Notes: generated by a model from the sequence alone, not told the origin. A stretch of DNA of 64,000 bases from Alligator mississippiensis (GCF_030867095.1 NC_081833.1:75149395-75213394), one strand, 5' to 3'. Shown: positions 23,701-36,845, counted from the stretch's first letter. Program-made: numbers and translations.

Positions 23701-25620
23701 CATCTGGGGGGATCTCCTTAGCGCGGCCTCCAGGCTGGGCAGATCCATTCCCGCCGCAAGTTGCATTGAGCATCTCTCTCTCCAAATTACCTGCTTGCAG
23801 TGGCTGGGGCTGGAGACGAGCAGCAGGAGGTGGGGGGTGGGACCCTGCCTGGTTCCCCAAGCAGATGGGGGCTGGGCTGCGGAGTAGCGCTGCTGGAAGC
23901 TGCGCCTTCCCCACGCTCCGCGGTAATTGCGGCTCAGCTAATTGCACCTTCTAGCGTGTACCAGGAAATTCCCAGAACTGGCAGCATCTCCCGGAGCAAC
24001 CCGTTTGTGCCAGGAGCCTTGACACAGGCAGGTCCTGGAGCCACGTGGCTTCCCAGGCTGGGTAGGGAGAGCCTGTGGAGGTCCCAGGCAGGGGTAGCAT
24101 CACATCCAGGGTGCTTTCTGCCCCTAGGAGCCAGCTGCTTCCTTCCTAATATCCCACAGGCTGCAGATCCTCCTCCCCTGCTTCAAGCATCTCCCCACCT
24201 CTCTCTTGCTGCTGAAGGATCCTCCTGTGACAGATGCCCTCAGCCACGCTTGGCCCTGCCACTGATTTCTCACATGAATCTGGGCACGTCCCTTGGCACA
24301 GAGCACAGGGGAGAGGGCAAGGCTATCCAGTTTCGTGGTGCTGTCTGCTTTGCACCGTGTAAATCAGGCTCTGGAGAGCACTTGAAGCCCTTGACTGAAC
24401 TGCCACGGCTTGATTGGAAGCAAGCACGTCGCCCGCTCTCGAAGCCCCACAAGCCAGGCTGTTGCTACGCAATTAGCAGCCGTGGGCATGGCCGGGCCGT
24501 GTGGGTCTGCAGGGCAGGCCCCTTGCAAGAACAGAAATGCAGTGGGGTGGGGTTGGGGGGGATGAGACAGAGCGGCTGTCTCACTAGCCTGGTCTGTGCA
24601 GGGTCCCTTGGGAAGCCTCCTGCCAGGCAAAAAATCCTCTGCATTCCAGAGGAGCTAGGGAGGCTAAAAGCCTAGTCTGGACCAGAGATCTGTCCATTGA
24701 CCCAAAAATGGCCCTGAATACAGTGGCTGGGGTGGGAGGGAGACTATATGGCAGGTCCAGGATGATAGGGGATGGGGCAGGCTCCCCCGGGCTTCCACGT
24801 GTGCTGCTGAGATGGGCACAGGCCAGGCCTGAGCGTGCAGGATAGGGGGCAGGAGCCGGCCCCACATGAGCCCAGGGAATAGCACTGCAGCTGGCTGCAG
24901 CTCTCTGTGCCCTGCCCATCCTGAGGCAGCGATCCCTGCTCAGATGCACGTGCTCATAGTGGTTTCTGAAAGCCCATCCAAGGGGATGGCAAGCCACCTT
25001 TTTTAATGAGGTTATGGGGCTGGCTGCCAAGGTGACTGCAAACCAAACAGACAAACCTAAAGCCTGGCGCTCGAGGGAAGTGACCCTAGACTGGGGGCAT
25101 TCGAAACTGGGTCCCCGGCGGAGATGTCCAGGAGCAGGCCCCCCGGGCATGGGCTCTGGTCCGAGGCCGGGCACTGTCCAGCACAGCGATGGACACTCTT
25201 TGCCAGGCCAGGTTGCAGCCGGCAGGAGACCTGCAGGGAGGGCGCAGCCTTGTTGCAGGGCCGATGTGTCCAGGGGAAGGTACTTGGCTTCCAGAAGTGT
25301 ACGGGCATGGCCAATTAGCGCTCCCTCTCGAGTACGGAAATGAGGCCAACCTACTCTGTTCTGATTGTGTTAATTAAATAAAACTTCCGCACGTGGAGCT
25401 GGCCTTTCTGGGCTCTCCTGGATCCCTGTGAAACCTCAGCTGTGCGTTGGTGAGAGCAGCATGGCTCCTCTCTCAGGCTTGCCCACACTGCCACCTGACC
25501 CTGGCAATGAGGGAGGAGGCAGAAGTGCCTTTGCTCCCACCACCTCCTCGGGAAGGCCCAGCATCGTGGAGCAAAGAGCCAGAGCCCCTTCTTCTCTGGG
25601 GTAGCTGGAGGTCACACCTG

Positions 25621-25706
25621 CCCCTGGAAGCTGTGCTCCATGTGACCTGGGCAAGTAACTCAGCCTCCTTAAGCCTCAGTTTCCCTTTCTGTAAAATGGG
25701 CTGATA
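25621..25706 (+). repeat. MIR-type SINE fragment
   Basis: The order GTGACCTGGGCAAGTAACTC, then CTTAAGCCTCAGTTTCCC, then TCTGTAAAATGGG is the diagnostic 3' half of MIR. Confidence 0.85.
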
Positions 25707-25864
25707 TCCTGTAGGAGACCTGGGGCATTCCCTCCCTCCCTGGGGGTGGCTTTGGCCACCTCCCCTATCCAAGAGACTGGGCTTGGCATTTCCTGCAGCC
25801 TCCCACGTTAGGCTAGAGTCAGCCCCTGCTATGTAGGCAGCTCCTGGCCTGGTAAACATTCAAT

Positions 25865-25985
25865 GCCACGTCTTGCAGCTCTGCTAATGGAGCAGCTTAA
25901 TGAAGGTGTTGGAGTCATCAGCTGGACCCTCCTGGCAGCTAGCAGGCTTACAGCTAATTAGGAACCTAATTAGGGGAGATTGGAA
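25865..25985. promoter_or_regulatory. Candidate conserved non-coding element
   Basis: An AT-rich patch with CTAATGG, TTAATGAAGG, and two close AATTAGG cores (CTAATTAGGAACCTAATTAGG) in otherwise GC-rich DNA. It suggests a homeodomain-bound enhancer, but conservation cannot be seen from one sequence. Confidence 0.25.
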
Positions 25986-27467
25986 GCAGGCAGAGGCTGA
26001 GTGGCAAGGACAGGAGGTCCTGAGCAGGCTCCAGGCTGGTCTCTGAGCTATGGAGAGGACGGGACGGGCACCCTGCGCCCCTGCTCTGAGCTCCCAGGTC
26101 GGTGTCGAACCGTGGCTGGGGAAAGGGGCTCTGAATGTCCAGCCGGACCCCCTGGGGGTGCTGATTTATCCCCCTTGAGAGCCCACCACTGCTGGGACCC
26201 CTCAAAACCCTGGGCATCCTCCATGGGGCTGAACTGCTACAAGCAGGGCTTGGAGGGAACCTGATGCTTGTTCCAGCCTCCCTGGCATAGGGGACCAGGG
26301 ACACAGCTTTGATGCTTGCCAGCCTCTCCAGGTGCCAGGTCCATCTCGCCCTCATCCTTCCTTTGCCCAGCTATAGTCCACTGCTGCTCCCGGCTGGAGG
26401 GCAGCGGTGCTCTGCTGTGTGTCCTAGGCCCCGCGTGGCAGAAAAGTAAGGGAGATTCTCCTTGTGCCCCTGTGGTCTGGGAGGAAGAGGCTGTGATTTG
26501 TGCGCTCACTGCTGTCAGGATGCTCAGGGCAGACAAGGCAGCTGGGTAGAGACGAGTTTGACATCTGGGGCGGGTGCAGGGGTTCGGTATCAGGGCCCTG
26601 CTCTTTGCTAGACAATCCTAGGACTCGCATAGTGAGAGTCAGGCTCGCCCGCCAGGTTTGCTGAGCTGGGAGCTGCTCAGGCAGTGGGGAGAGCTGTGGT
26701 GCCCGCAGCCGTGCCATGCTTCTCGTGCTCTCTCAGGGCTAGGCTTGCAGGGTCTGCTGCACGGCTGCAAAGATCTCTGGCTTTGTGCACCTTGTCCAGG
26801 AGGTTGCAGTGACAGGGAAGAGGCAAATCAAGGGGTGGGGGAATACGTTTTTTTACTAGGGGGTGAATCCAGCAGCCTGGGGAGGCTGGTGTGGGAGCGT
26901 CCCACCTGCTGCTGCTAGCTGGCAAGGGGATGCTGTAAACCAGGAGCGTTCTCACCCCTGTTGCACGAGAGGACGGGTCTGATGCCACGGGGCTACAATT
27001 CTTGGAGACATAAGAACAGCCAATGCTTGGTCCTGCTAAAATAAGCTCCTGCATCTGCAATGAGCCTGTTGGAGCAGGACAAGGGACCCTCTCTAGCATG
27101 TAGTTATGGGATAACCCACCCCAGGGAGATGTGAGTATGGAGCAGATACCCCTCCCTGTCCTCTGCTGCGTGCAGCATACATCCGTGCTGCTGGGCCCTG
27201 GGGGCTCTCGCTGCATAGGCCATGCCCGATGCTCGCTGAGCACGCAGCCTCTTGCAGCTATGGCTTTCTTGGGCTTTCTTGGGCTCCGCCTAAAATAAAG
27301 GGCTGGCTCTTCTATGAAGAGACCCCACCCTGGTCTGTGGAAACCTCTGGGTCTCGGGCATTTCCTCTGCTTGGAAGGAACAGCCTGGACCAGCCCCTTT
27401 CTCTGCAGCACCGGAGCAAGAAGCTGTCCATGTCTGGAAGCACCTATGGATGCTGCAGGGTTAAACA

Positions 27468-27855
27468 TGAGGGTTGGAAGGGAGGTCACATCTAGTCCAA
27501 CCTCTGCTCAAAGAAAAACCAGCTACATCATCCCAGCCAGGGTTTTGTCTAGCTGGGTTTTAAAAATCTCCAAGGATGGTGATTGCACTACCTCTCTGGG
27601 TAACTTGTTCCAGTGCTTCACCACCCTCCTAGTAAGAGAGTTTTTCCTAATATCCAACCTCAGCTTCCCTTGCTGCAGCTGGAGCCCATTGCTCCTTGTC
27701 CTGTATCTGCCCCCACTGAGACCAGCCCAGCTCCATCCTCTTTGCAACCCCCCCCCCCACAGGGCTGCTATCAGATCCCCCCTCGGTCTTCTCTTCTGCA
27801 GACTAAATAAGCCCAGTGCCCTCAGCCTCTCATCACCAGCCATGTGCCCAACGCA
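27468..27855 (-). mobile_element. CR1 LINE 3' fragment
   Basis: The minus strand encodes the C-terminal part of the CR1 RT ORF (DERLRALGLFSLQKRRPRGDL, then LRLDIRKNSLTRRVVKHWNK, LPREVVQSPSLEIFKTQLDK) and then the CR1 3' end. It is 5' truncated and diverged. The alignable part matches the C-terminal frame of the CR1 at 18.6-20.3 kb. Confidence 0.88.
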
Positions 27856-27859
27856 GGAC

Positions 27860-29571
27860 CTGAGCAAAATCACAGGTCCAGATTGTCCCCGCTGGACCTG
27901 CATCCCGAATACACCACGGCGACATGCAGCAAGTGCCCGAGTGAAATGTTTATTGCAGCAGAACGTAACAAGTCCGTGACAACGCGAGGCCAGACCTCTC
28001 ACCTCCCAGGAATAGGGCTGAAACCCCAGGGGCCAAATGCCCTCCAGGGGCCAAATGCCCTCCAGGGTTCCCCCCTCCGGGCGTTCAAGCTCCAATATCG
28101 CTTGCTCAATGCACGTCCCACCTGGCTGCCTTGCATCTGCATGCTTGCCAGCAAACCTGGGTAGTTAGGTACCTGAAAGACAAGCAGCCACACAGGATCG
28201 ACCACCCCTCCGTCATCTCCCTGCTCCTCAGACAGCTGTGTCCTGAGCAAACAGCCGGCAAGGGGAGACCCTGAGGATGTCCTCCTGGTAGCTGAGCAAC
28301 AAGCTGGAGAGAAACAGAGGTACCAAGAGACACGTGCGCAGCAGTGATGCTGGCACCGGCCAGTCCTGCCTCTCAGATCCTTCTCCAGTCTATCTCCATT
28401 GCAGCCGGTTCATCAGCTTCCTGCTCTGCCTGGCACTGGGGTCACAAGGATGGGTTTTGTTCTTCCTCACACCCCCAGAGCTGCCTTGGGCTGCAGAGGG
28501 GACCCAGGGCGCTGTTGCTGTGCCCAGAAAAGCGGGCACCTGTGCACTCAAAGCGAAGACACGTTTGACCTGGGTTTCCTGATTTGCAAGGAATTAAAAA
28601 GTTGGAATTGTGTTTTTCCTCCAAAAAATGGAGGGAGGTGGGAAAGGATGTGGAAATATCCTGTGAAACCAACTCCCAGCCTCGCCTTGGTGCTTTGCTC
28701 TACTCTGGCTTGGACTCTCCTGGCACCTTCTTTTAATTAAAAGCTGGTTTTAGATCCCCCCCCAAATCCTTTTGAAGTGACTCCTCCTTCGTCTCCTTTC
28801 TGAGCACTCTCAGCTGTACACAGAGGCAGGACTGGGATCCTTTTTCCTCCACGAAACCTGCTTGAAATTTGACTTTTAAAGAGGGAAGGAAAGGCTGGCA
28901 CTTTCGTGGTGGGGGGGAAGAGGACTGCTTTCTTGCATACCACCGGTGTAAGAGTCTGTCCTGGGAGAGAGCCATGGCCTTTAATCTTCATGCTGATGTT
29001 TGCAAGCACTCAAGGAAACAATGGTTTCTATTTCTGGGTCTGTTCTTGCCCGGGCCCCGCTGCCACGCTGGAGCCAGGTGAAGGCAGAGCCAGGTGGGGG
29101 ACGGAGCAGTGCATTGGATCCCCTTGGTTTGTGCCCGTCTGGCCCCTCTCTCCCACCCCTGCCTGGTCCAGGACAGCAAGAGACATCTGGTGCAGCAAGG
29201 GGCTGGCTTTCAAGCTTCCCGTGCCAAACTCAGCTGTCGGGGTTTCAGCCCGGCTCTAATGAGACGCATGTGCTGACGCTGGTAACCTAAGCAGGGAGCT
29301 GCCTTGGCACCACAGTGCCCTGGGGTTGTAGGGTAGGACCACCCTACAAGCTCTGCCCTAGCTCTGCCACCCAGACAGCACCATCTGAGCCCTCTCCGGG
29401 TCTGCCTCTGCCAATTCAGCAATGCCTGGTGCCAGAGCTTCACCTGTTACCACCTCCGTCTTGCAGATCTGGGCAGGATGCATCCGCGGGCTGGCAGGGC
29501 TCTGTAGCCAGCCCAGCAGCAGACTCAGGTTGGGAGACAGCAAGCTGGAAGAGAAGGGCAGGGGCTCTCCA
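27860..29571. other. Intergenic, CR1 fragment to TRHR2 3' end
   Basis: No supported gene. It contains a direct duplication GGGGCCAAATGCCCTCCA near 28030-28070. The TRHR2 3'UTR must lie here on the minus strand. An ATTAAA on the minus strand near 28735 is a possible distant signal. Confidence 0.4.
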
Positions 29572-32500
29572 TCACACTGCACTGAAGTACGGCCCTTTCT
29601 GCGGGTCTCCCTGACCAGGGGGTGGCAGGGGTGGCTGCCGGGGGGCATCCACGGTGCCCTCCACCAAGGCCCGGCGGGGGTTGCCTCTCCCCAGGGGCTG
29701 GAGGTCCCTGCCCACGCTACAGCTGGCCGTGGCAGGGGGCAGGGCACGGCGGGATGGCTCCTCGCGGCCGCACTTGCACAGTGTGGCAAAGGCGGCCTGA
29801 AACTTGCGGGACATGAGGTTGTAGATGACGGGGTTGATGGCGCTGTTGGCGTAGACGCAGGCCCGGCAGAACAGGAGGAACCAGGGGTCCAGGTAGGGGC
29901 GTGCCATGAAGGAGTTCACCAGCACCAGCGTCCGGTAGGGCATCCACAGCAGGGCAAAGAGGACCACCACCACCGCCAGCATCTTGGTCACCTGCACGGG
30001 GCCGGGAGAGGCCTTGTCAAGCCAGCCAAGAAAGGTGGGCTCCCACCCCCCACCCAGGTAGCCCCCAGAAAGACCCACCCATCCAGCGCAAAAGCATCTG
30101 ATGCCCTCTCCAGCTCAGCTCTGGCTGCAAGGACTTGAAGCTGAGCGTGTTGCATTAGCCTCGTGCCTCTTGGTACCCTCCCTGGGAGCCCTCCTGCCCT
30201 GCCTGGGGTGCAGAGAGGCCGTGCTGTATGGGCAAGGATGGTGATGCCTCTCCCAGCTGCCTCCCAGAGCCCCTCGTTGCTTACTGTGTCTGGAGGGAAT
30301 CATCTCCTGCTGCCATGCTGCTAGCTTGCTGCACCCAGATGTGGCACATCTGGGTCTCGCCCAGGGGAAGGGATGCCCTGCAGGCATCCCGTGCAGGGTG
30401 CAAAAGGCTCAGGGTGGTGGAAAGGGAGCTGGCCCCACACGTGTCTGGGGTTGGCGCTGGGGCAATCCCAGAGCTGGTCCCACTTGGGCATCACCCCTAG
30501 GAAATCCTCCCAGGCCAGCTGCTGTGAGGGGGCTCAGCAGGGAAAAAGCCTGGGGGGGTCAAGTAGGCTTCTTATTCCTCCCACCCCTCCAAGGCTCGGC
30601 TGATCATAGACCCCAACTTCCCACCCATGCATATCCAGGGCTCCTGCTTTACCTCCCTGCAGACCCTAGCTTCCAGCAGGGAATAGCCCAGTGTATAATA
30701 GACCGAGACCCCCCAGCCAGGGCTGTGCCCCAGTGCTCCTGGCAGAGCCCAGCCGCCAGCTTCGAGGGCTGCCAGGTGCTGGCCTTTGACGCAGCGGCTG
30801 CGTGGTCGTGGTCCTATAGAGCTGCGGGGGAGGACTCTCCGGGCTCAGCCCGCTGAGATTGCCTCTATTGACAGTGGTAACAATGAGCCTGCGGCAGTGA
30901 ATGAGGCCAGCTCTCCCCCGCCAACTCCATTAGGATGGCTGCGGAGGGGAGGGGAGGGGATGGCGGTGGCTGCAGCACAAAGGGTTGTGGGGAGCTTTGC
31001 TGCTGTGCAGGGGTGATGTGTGCAAGGCTGCAGACCCCTGGGGCGGGGTGCCACCCGGACAGGCCTGGCTCCGGTGTTGGAATCGAAAAGCTGAGACCAC
31101 CCATGCACCTCTGTGCTGTCTCGAGGAGGGGTGCGGGAGCTCCTGACCCCCCCAGCCAGTGGCCGTGGGCACCGCTGGCTCCTGGGGGCAGATGCAATGG
31201 CACATCCCCTCTGTGTGCCAGGGGAGCTGAGCCCCCCAGCACTAAAGGGGGGCACGCTCAGCACCGAGCCTCTGGCTTGGAGCATTGTGGGCCAGATCCT
31301 TTGCATCCTGGTGGGTGCTGAGTGCCCAGCCTGAGCCCCTGGGAACCTGAGACCGTGTCTGCTCACGTCACACACCGGCCTCATAGTCTTGCACTGAGTC
31401 ACCAGCGAGGAGCCCCTTACCTTGAGTCCTATTGCTTTTGGGATGGAGCATAGTGGATTTAGGCACCTAATAGGTGGAGTGGAGCCCACCCGCAGCCTGG
31501 CCCCCGGATTTCTGGGGTGGGGCAAAAAGGCAGTGACCCCGTGGGGTGGAGGAAAGGTTTCTTACCTGCTTTCGGGAGGAGAGGGCCCCCCTGGCCCGGC
31601 TGTGGCTGCTGGCCTGGCTGGCTCCCACGCCGTTCCTCTCCCTCCCACTCCTGTCCTTCCAGCGTTCGGTGGCACCGGTGGCCAGCGGGGAGACAGGGCC
31701 GATGAAGAGGACCTTCCCAATGAGCCCATAGAGCACGGTGGCCACGAGCAAGGGGGTGACGAAGAAGAGGGCGAAGTCCAGCAGGTAGATGGGCAGGTAG
31801 AGGTTGCGGGAGACCTTGTAGCCGCACTCCAGGTGCTGGCGCGGCCCCACGTTGATGTCGACCAGGAAGAACCAGAGCAGGCAGTAGATGGCCGTGCCGG
31901 CCCACACCAGGGCGGTGATGCGCTTGGCCCGTGACACCGTGCACATGGTCTGTGCCCGGATTGGGTGGCAGATGGCGATGTACCTGGGTGGGGAGGGCAG
32001 GGCCGTGAGCAAAGCAAAGCCCTGATCCTGCTGGCTGCTCTCACTGGGCATGACAGAGCCGTTGGGGTCTATGGAGACCTGTGCCCACCGGAGGGGCAGT
32101 GGGGGCTAGTGGTTATGACACCAGCCAGGACACCTTCCCAATACTGCCCCTGATTGACTGACTGCCTCTCTTCCCCTTCTCTCGGTAAGTCTCATTCAGA
32201 CCTTTGGGGAAAGGGGTGGTTTCTCCCCATGCATTTGGGCAGCCCCTGAAGCCCAGACTGGGTGGCTTGAGAGCACTTACACCAGCATGAGCCTCAGTTT
32301 TCGGGCCCACCCAGATCCCCTTGCAGTGCCGGTGCTGCAGCATTCACACCCGATTCACCCACTAGATAAGGTGGGCAATGCCCACAGCAGAGAGCAGGAG
32401 GGCTTGATATGGGGAGGAGCGTGTGTGCACTAGCTCTGCACAGGCGTGTTTGTGCATGACCCCCCCCATGCACATCTCCAGAGTGGGGGATAACTAGCTC

Positions 32501-33149
32501 CCCAGCAGCAGGGTGTTGGCAGGAGCCCACCCCTGGCTTCCCGTTGTGTGGGTCAGGGTGTGTTGATGTCCTGGGAGCTGGGCTGAATGGCTGTTCCTGG
32601 AGGTTTTAAGAGCTTGTCTAGCATGGTCCAGATGCAGCCGCCCCTGACTGCAGCTTGCCAGCATTAGCTGGCTGACCAGCAGCTCCCAAGTGCCCGGGGT
32701 TGGCATCATAGAGCCAACTGCTCTGGCTGGGTCTGCAAGGGTCGCCACAAAGCAGCTGGCATCCGCTCCTACCTCTCGACGGTGAAGGCGGTGATGGAGC
32801 AGGAGGACACGTTGATGCCTAGATACTGGAAGTAGGTGATGCCGAGGCAGCCAGCATGCCCGTACACCCAGGTGCCTGCCAGGCTGTCGGAGATGTTGGG
32901 CAGCCCGGCAGCCACCAGCACCATCAGGTCGGCCACTGCCAGGCTCACCAGGTAGCAGTTGGTGGGCGTCTTCATGTCCCGGGTGATGAGCACCACCAGC
33001 ACCACCATGACGTTGCCCACGATGCCGGCTCCGCAGATGAGCAGCACCAGGAAGACGGAGATGGCCTTGTACTCGAGCAAGGCCAGGCCGGTGTCGGCGC
33101 CCGCCAGCGAGATGTTGGTGGGGCTGTCAAGCCTGCTGCTGTTCTCCAT
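29572..33149 (-). CDS. TRHR2: Thyrotropin-releasing hormone receptor, TRHR2-like GPCR
   Basis: A complete class A GPCR gene with three coding exons on the minus strand: 33149-32773, 31983-31566 and 29991-29572. The joins keep frame (phase 2 inside the Arg of the ERY motif, then phase 0 before TM6) and the product is 404 residues. N-glycosylation sequons are at Asn3 and Asn12. Seven hydrophobic segments are clear: TM1 about 29-54, TM2 65-90, TM3 100-126 with FQYLGIN and ERY, TM4 with [17 protein letters not shown]5 with [19 protein letters not shown]6 with [12 protein letters not shown], and TM7 with the NPVIY motif. The segments [25 protein letters not shown] and [25 protein letters not shown] are near-identical to TRH receptors, which bind the tripeptide TRH and signal through Gq. 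The third intracellular loop and the tail (about 325-404) are long and diverged. TRHR2 is preferred over TRHR1 because mouse Trhr2, to my knowledge, lies near Zc3h18, while primates lost it. TRHR3 is the alternative. Confidence 0.9.
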
Positions 33150-36100
33150 CGTCACGGCCTGCTGGGAGCTTGCAGCCGCTTCGGCAGCTGCCAGGAGGGG
33201 CTGTGCTGGTTGCCTGTGCCCTGCTCCCCCCGGGTCCCGTGTGCAGGGGTGCCTCAGTGGTGCTGCAAGGAAAGGACCATGTCAGCGACCAGCCTGCCCG
33301 TGTTTGCGCTCCCGCAGGGAGCTGCCTCCTCTCTCTCTCCCAAGCTGCTCTGTTGCCCTGTGCTGGGGGTATCCCGGGGATGCATCCCAGGAGGAACCCC
33401 AGACAGGGTAGAGTTGGGGCTGGCTGGCTCAGGACTTGGGCAAATCTTGTCTGGGGCTTGAGGTGGGGCTTAGCAAACCTCCCCGTCGGCTGGGAGCCCC
33501 GGTGCTTGCTGGCGAGGCCTTGGCAGTGAGTTCGAGGGGCAGTAGCCGGTCATCAGAGCTGCCGGTGCTGAGCTGCCGCAGGGGGCTGGCGGGCGGGGGC
33601 TCTCGGCTTCCTCTGTCTCTATTCATCCCAGGCTTATTGCCATGGTGACAGCCCACCCCCCTCCATCCTGCCTGCCTCTCTTCCTCTCTGACACTTGCGG
33701 GGTCCGTCTGCTCCCCTCCCCTGCCATTCCCGCCACTGGCCTGGCCTGATCCTGCACAGTGCTGAGCACAGTGAGACCCCAGCATCAGACCTCATAGTGA
33801 AGGCATCTGCACAGGGGGCGGTGCCTGGGGGTGGGTGTGGGGTGATGCCTCCTGGACATGGAGTCACCCATGTCGTGGGCATCTACACGTGTGTGCGCCC
33901 TGGGTGGGGGGCCCTGTGCTGGCATGGAGCTGCATGCTGGAAATGCTTGTCATTGCACCCAGGCCAGCCCCTCTTGCTGATGTAGGATTACCCCCCTCCC
34001 AAGGCCACGGATGTAGCCAGCAGCAGGGTTGGGATGTAGCCAGCAGCTGAGGAGTTTGGAGGTGTCTGGTGATCCGAGTCCCTGGTGAGGGGAGAGCTCG
34101 TAGTCCATGTGCTGTGAGAGGCAAGAGCAATGCCATCTGCCTCACAGCAGGAACGTAGCGCTCTCTCCTCCCTTGGCTACCAGATGCCAGAGACCCCCCC
34201 AAGCCCACACTTCGGGGCTTGCGTGTGCCCCGCTCCTTAGGTGGAGGTTGAGGTGCTGCCTGGACCCAGGGGCACCCAGGCTGGCCGCGTCACCCCGCGC
34301 TAGCTCCCAGTGGGATGCAGGCATGGGGCACAGGGCTCGTCAGACAGATGCAGCTGGAAATCTTGCTGCCAAACCACATAGGTGGCCTCCGGGACGACCC
34401 AACTAGGACAAGCAAAAAGATGCACCCCCTTCAAAACCTCCTGCTCCAGCCTGTCTGGAACAAAGACTCTTGCTATTGCCTTGCCTTCCTTCCCGCCAAC
34501 AGGGAAAGCTCTGATGGAGCCCAATGCAGCACTGCGGGGGGGTGGGTTTCCCTGGCCAGAGCTCGGGGTTTTATTCTGATCTGAAGTGACAGCCACTGTC
34601 AGCATCTCACAGCCGGTGTCACCCTCTCCCCAGCTGCACCACGGAGCAGGTCTGTGCATCCCCACAGCCCTGGATGCGTCGCGCAGGCTCTGGCAGCCGA
34701 CGTCCAGCTGATCTCCCACGAAGGGGAATGGACACAGATTCCCAGAACAGTTCGACGGGCGCAGCTGGAGTCCGGGGAAGGGGGTCTCAGCACATGTCAG
34801 ACAGCGCACCGGGAATGGAGCGGAGCATGGCCTGACAGCTGGCAGCATCAGGTGCTTTGTCTATCTGCAGCTGCCTGGTTCCTTTGGTCCCTTGCACTGG
34901 ATCTTAGAAACTCAGGGGAATATCCCCAGCCCTCCCCTCATTCGTCCCCTCCAGCTCCTTGCTCTCTCCTTGCTGCCCCTCTTTGCAAAGTCAGCCCCGC
35001 TCCCACCAGCGGCTGAAACACCCACCAAAGAAACTTCCCTGCAGAACTTACTGGGGAAGGCGCCGGACCCCAGAGCAGCCAGGGGACAGAAGCAGGTGGA
35101 CACGGTGGAGCAGCTGGCATTCCCGAGCTGGTTTCACGCCATCCCTTCCCCACCAGGCAGCAGCCGGGCTCCCTGCCTCTCCCCGTCTGCTCTGCCTGGC
35201 TGCTGCGGCTGGCTGCAGATATAAGGGGACTCCTCATCAGCTGATACAGCTCCTCGCTCCTCGCTAACCTATGGGAGCAGAGACTTTGTGCCCACCACCG
35301 TGGGGGCTCCTGGGTGTCTCGAGCCCTGCACCCCTCTGTTCATCTCCAGCCATATAATATTAGACTCCTTTGCTTCTAGCTCCAGCCCCACACCTCAGCC
35401 CTGGGGCATCCCTGCCTGGCTTGTGGGCCCGCAGCTCAGCGGAGATCCCTGGCTTTGCTGTCCATGCCTTGCAGTCCTGAAAGGAGCAGCCCTGCCTCAA
35501 AGGCAGAACTGCCCCATGGGGCACTGGCTTTCTCAAGGCATCACAGCAAACCCCGCTGGAGCCGGGGACTAGTGGGGTCCCTGCCTCCGCAGGAAGACAG
35601 GGGTCTCCCCGCTCTCCTCTCCGGCTGCCTGCGAGGCCTTGCGGGCGCATTCATGGGTTTGTGGCTGGCTGCGGAGGAGAAGCCAAAGCAGGTTCTTCAG
35701 GCCCAGGTGGGTGGTAATTACAGGGAGCTGACCCAGGCGGCTGCTTCCAGGCCTGTGTTGCTCCCAGGTGGGGGAAGTGTCCTGGGCAAGAGTTTCCCTG
35801 CTGCATCTGCAGCTTGCCCAGCTGGGAGCCAATGCAGGTGGAGAGAGGGGAGGGCACAGTCTCCACAGCAGGGACCTGGTGGTGCCCTCCCTGCCAAACC
35901 ACATCCATTGCCTCCCCACCTGGTCTCCTAAGGGATAGCGGTGGCATGGGCACAAGCCTCCCAGAGCTGCCCTGGCAGGGCTGTGCATGCTGCTGCTGAG
36001 GGTCTCCAGCCCCCGTGCTAGTTGGGGTAGCACAGCTCATTGAGCTGCTCCTGGCCTTTGCTAGGGGCTGCCACAGGACAGGGGCAGTCTGGGGCTCACA

Positions 36101-36845
36101 GTGCTGTGACAACCTTCCCGCTGCAGGTGCAAGAGCATTTGCAGACGTCGTAACCTGGGCTCAGGCATGGCCCAGCAGTGGGGAGCGGATCCCAGCTCTG
36201 GCACTGCTGTGCTGAGCCACACCGAGCCCATCATCAATGCACAATCTGCCTCTATCTTCTGTGAGGGTTTGGGGGTGTGGGCGCTGCTAATTAGCGTGTA
36301 TTTGCATAATGCTAGGGACTGGGAACTGCTTGCTTATTAAGATTAGTGATGTGTTTTTCCCAAGGATGAAGCCAGCCAAACCAAAGCGCAGGGCAGGACA
36401 AGACAGCGGCATCTGGCAGCTCAGCCCGTGAACCCAGGTGAATGCTGGCCCCCGGGAACCGCAGGGGAGACCCATGAGCTGCCCCCATGACCGTCCCTGC
36501 TTAGGACCGCGCTGGATGGAGCCCCACAGTTGTGGAGATGGGGTGGATCCGCCAGCTGGGGAAGAGGGGAAAGTCCCAGAGGATGGTGCAGCCCCTTGGG
36601 TCGTGGCCAGGTGATTCCTGCAAGCCACGAGCAAAGCCCATCCCTGGCATACAGCCTGCACCCGGCCAGGGCAGGAGCGGGTCACCTAGGGCTAATGCCC
36701 GCGTGGTTGCAAGGAGCTGAGCCCACTGCAGACATAGGGCATGCCACCGAGCTCAGGCCTGAGATCCACATGACAGACACCCCTGCGCTGCTCTGGGAGG
36801 ACTGTGATAGAGACGTGGCTAGCTAAGGGACTGACCTCGGGGTCC
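33150..36845. other. Intergenic, TRHR2 5' side to ZC3H18 promoter region
   Basis: GC-rich DNA holding the TRHR2 5'UTR and promoter, whose exact start is not visible. No gene is supported. An AT-rich patch at 36.28-36.37 kb with an octamer and TAATTAG looks regulatory. Confidence 0.5.
36280..36370. promoter_or_regulatory. Candidate enhancer: octamer and homeodomain motifs
   Basis: GCTGCTAATTAGCGTG, then ATTTGCATAATG (POU octamer ATTTGCAT), then CTTATTAAGATTAGTG occur within about 70 bases in GC-rich surroundings. The density of factor-like motifs and lack of coding potential suggest a conserved element. Confidence 0.35.

Larger units (their letters stand above)
20312..27465. other. Intergenic, CR1 LINE to CR1 fragment
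   Basis: GC-rich DNA without a supported gene. It holds a hairpin at 20756-20797, a MIR fragment at 25.6 kb, a weaker MIR-like patch near 24.25 kb, an AT-rich diverged repeat of unknown family near 21.6-21.9 kb, and homeodomain-motif patches at 23.92-23.96 and 25.87-25.98 kb. Confidence 0.5.

Noticed and set aside
23800-24675. 291-codon plus-strand open frame
   Set aside because: No recognisable domain and other long frames overlap it on both strands; likely chance.
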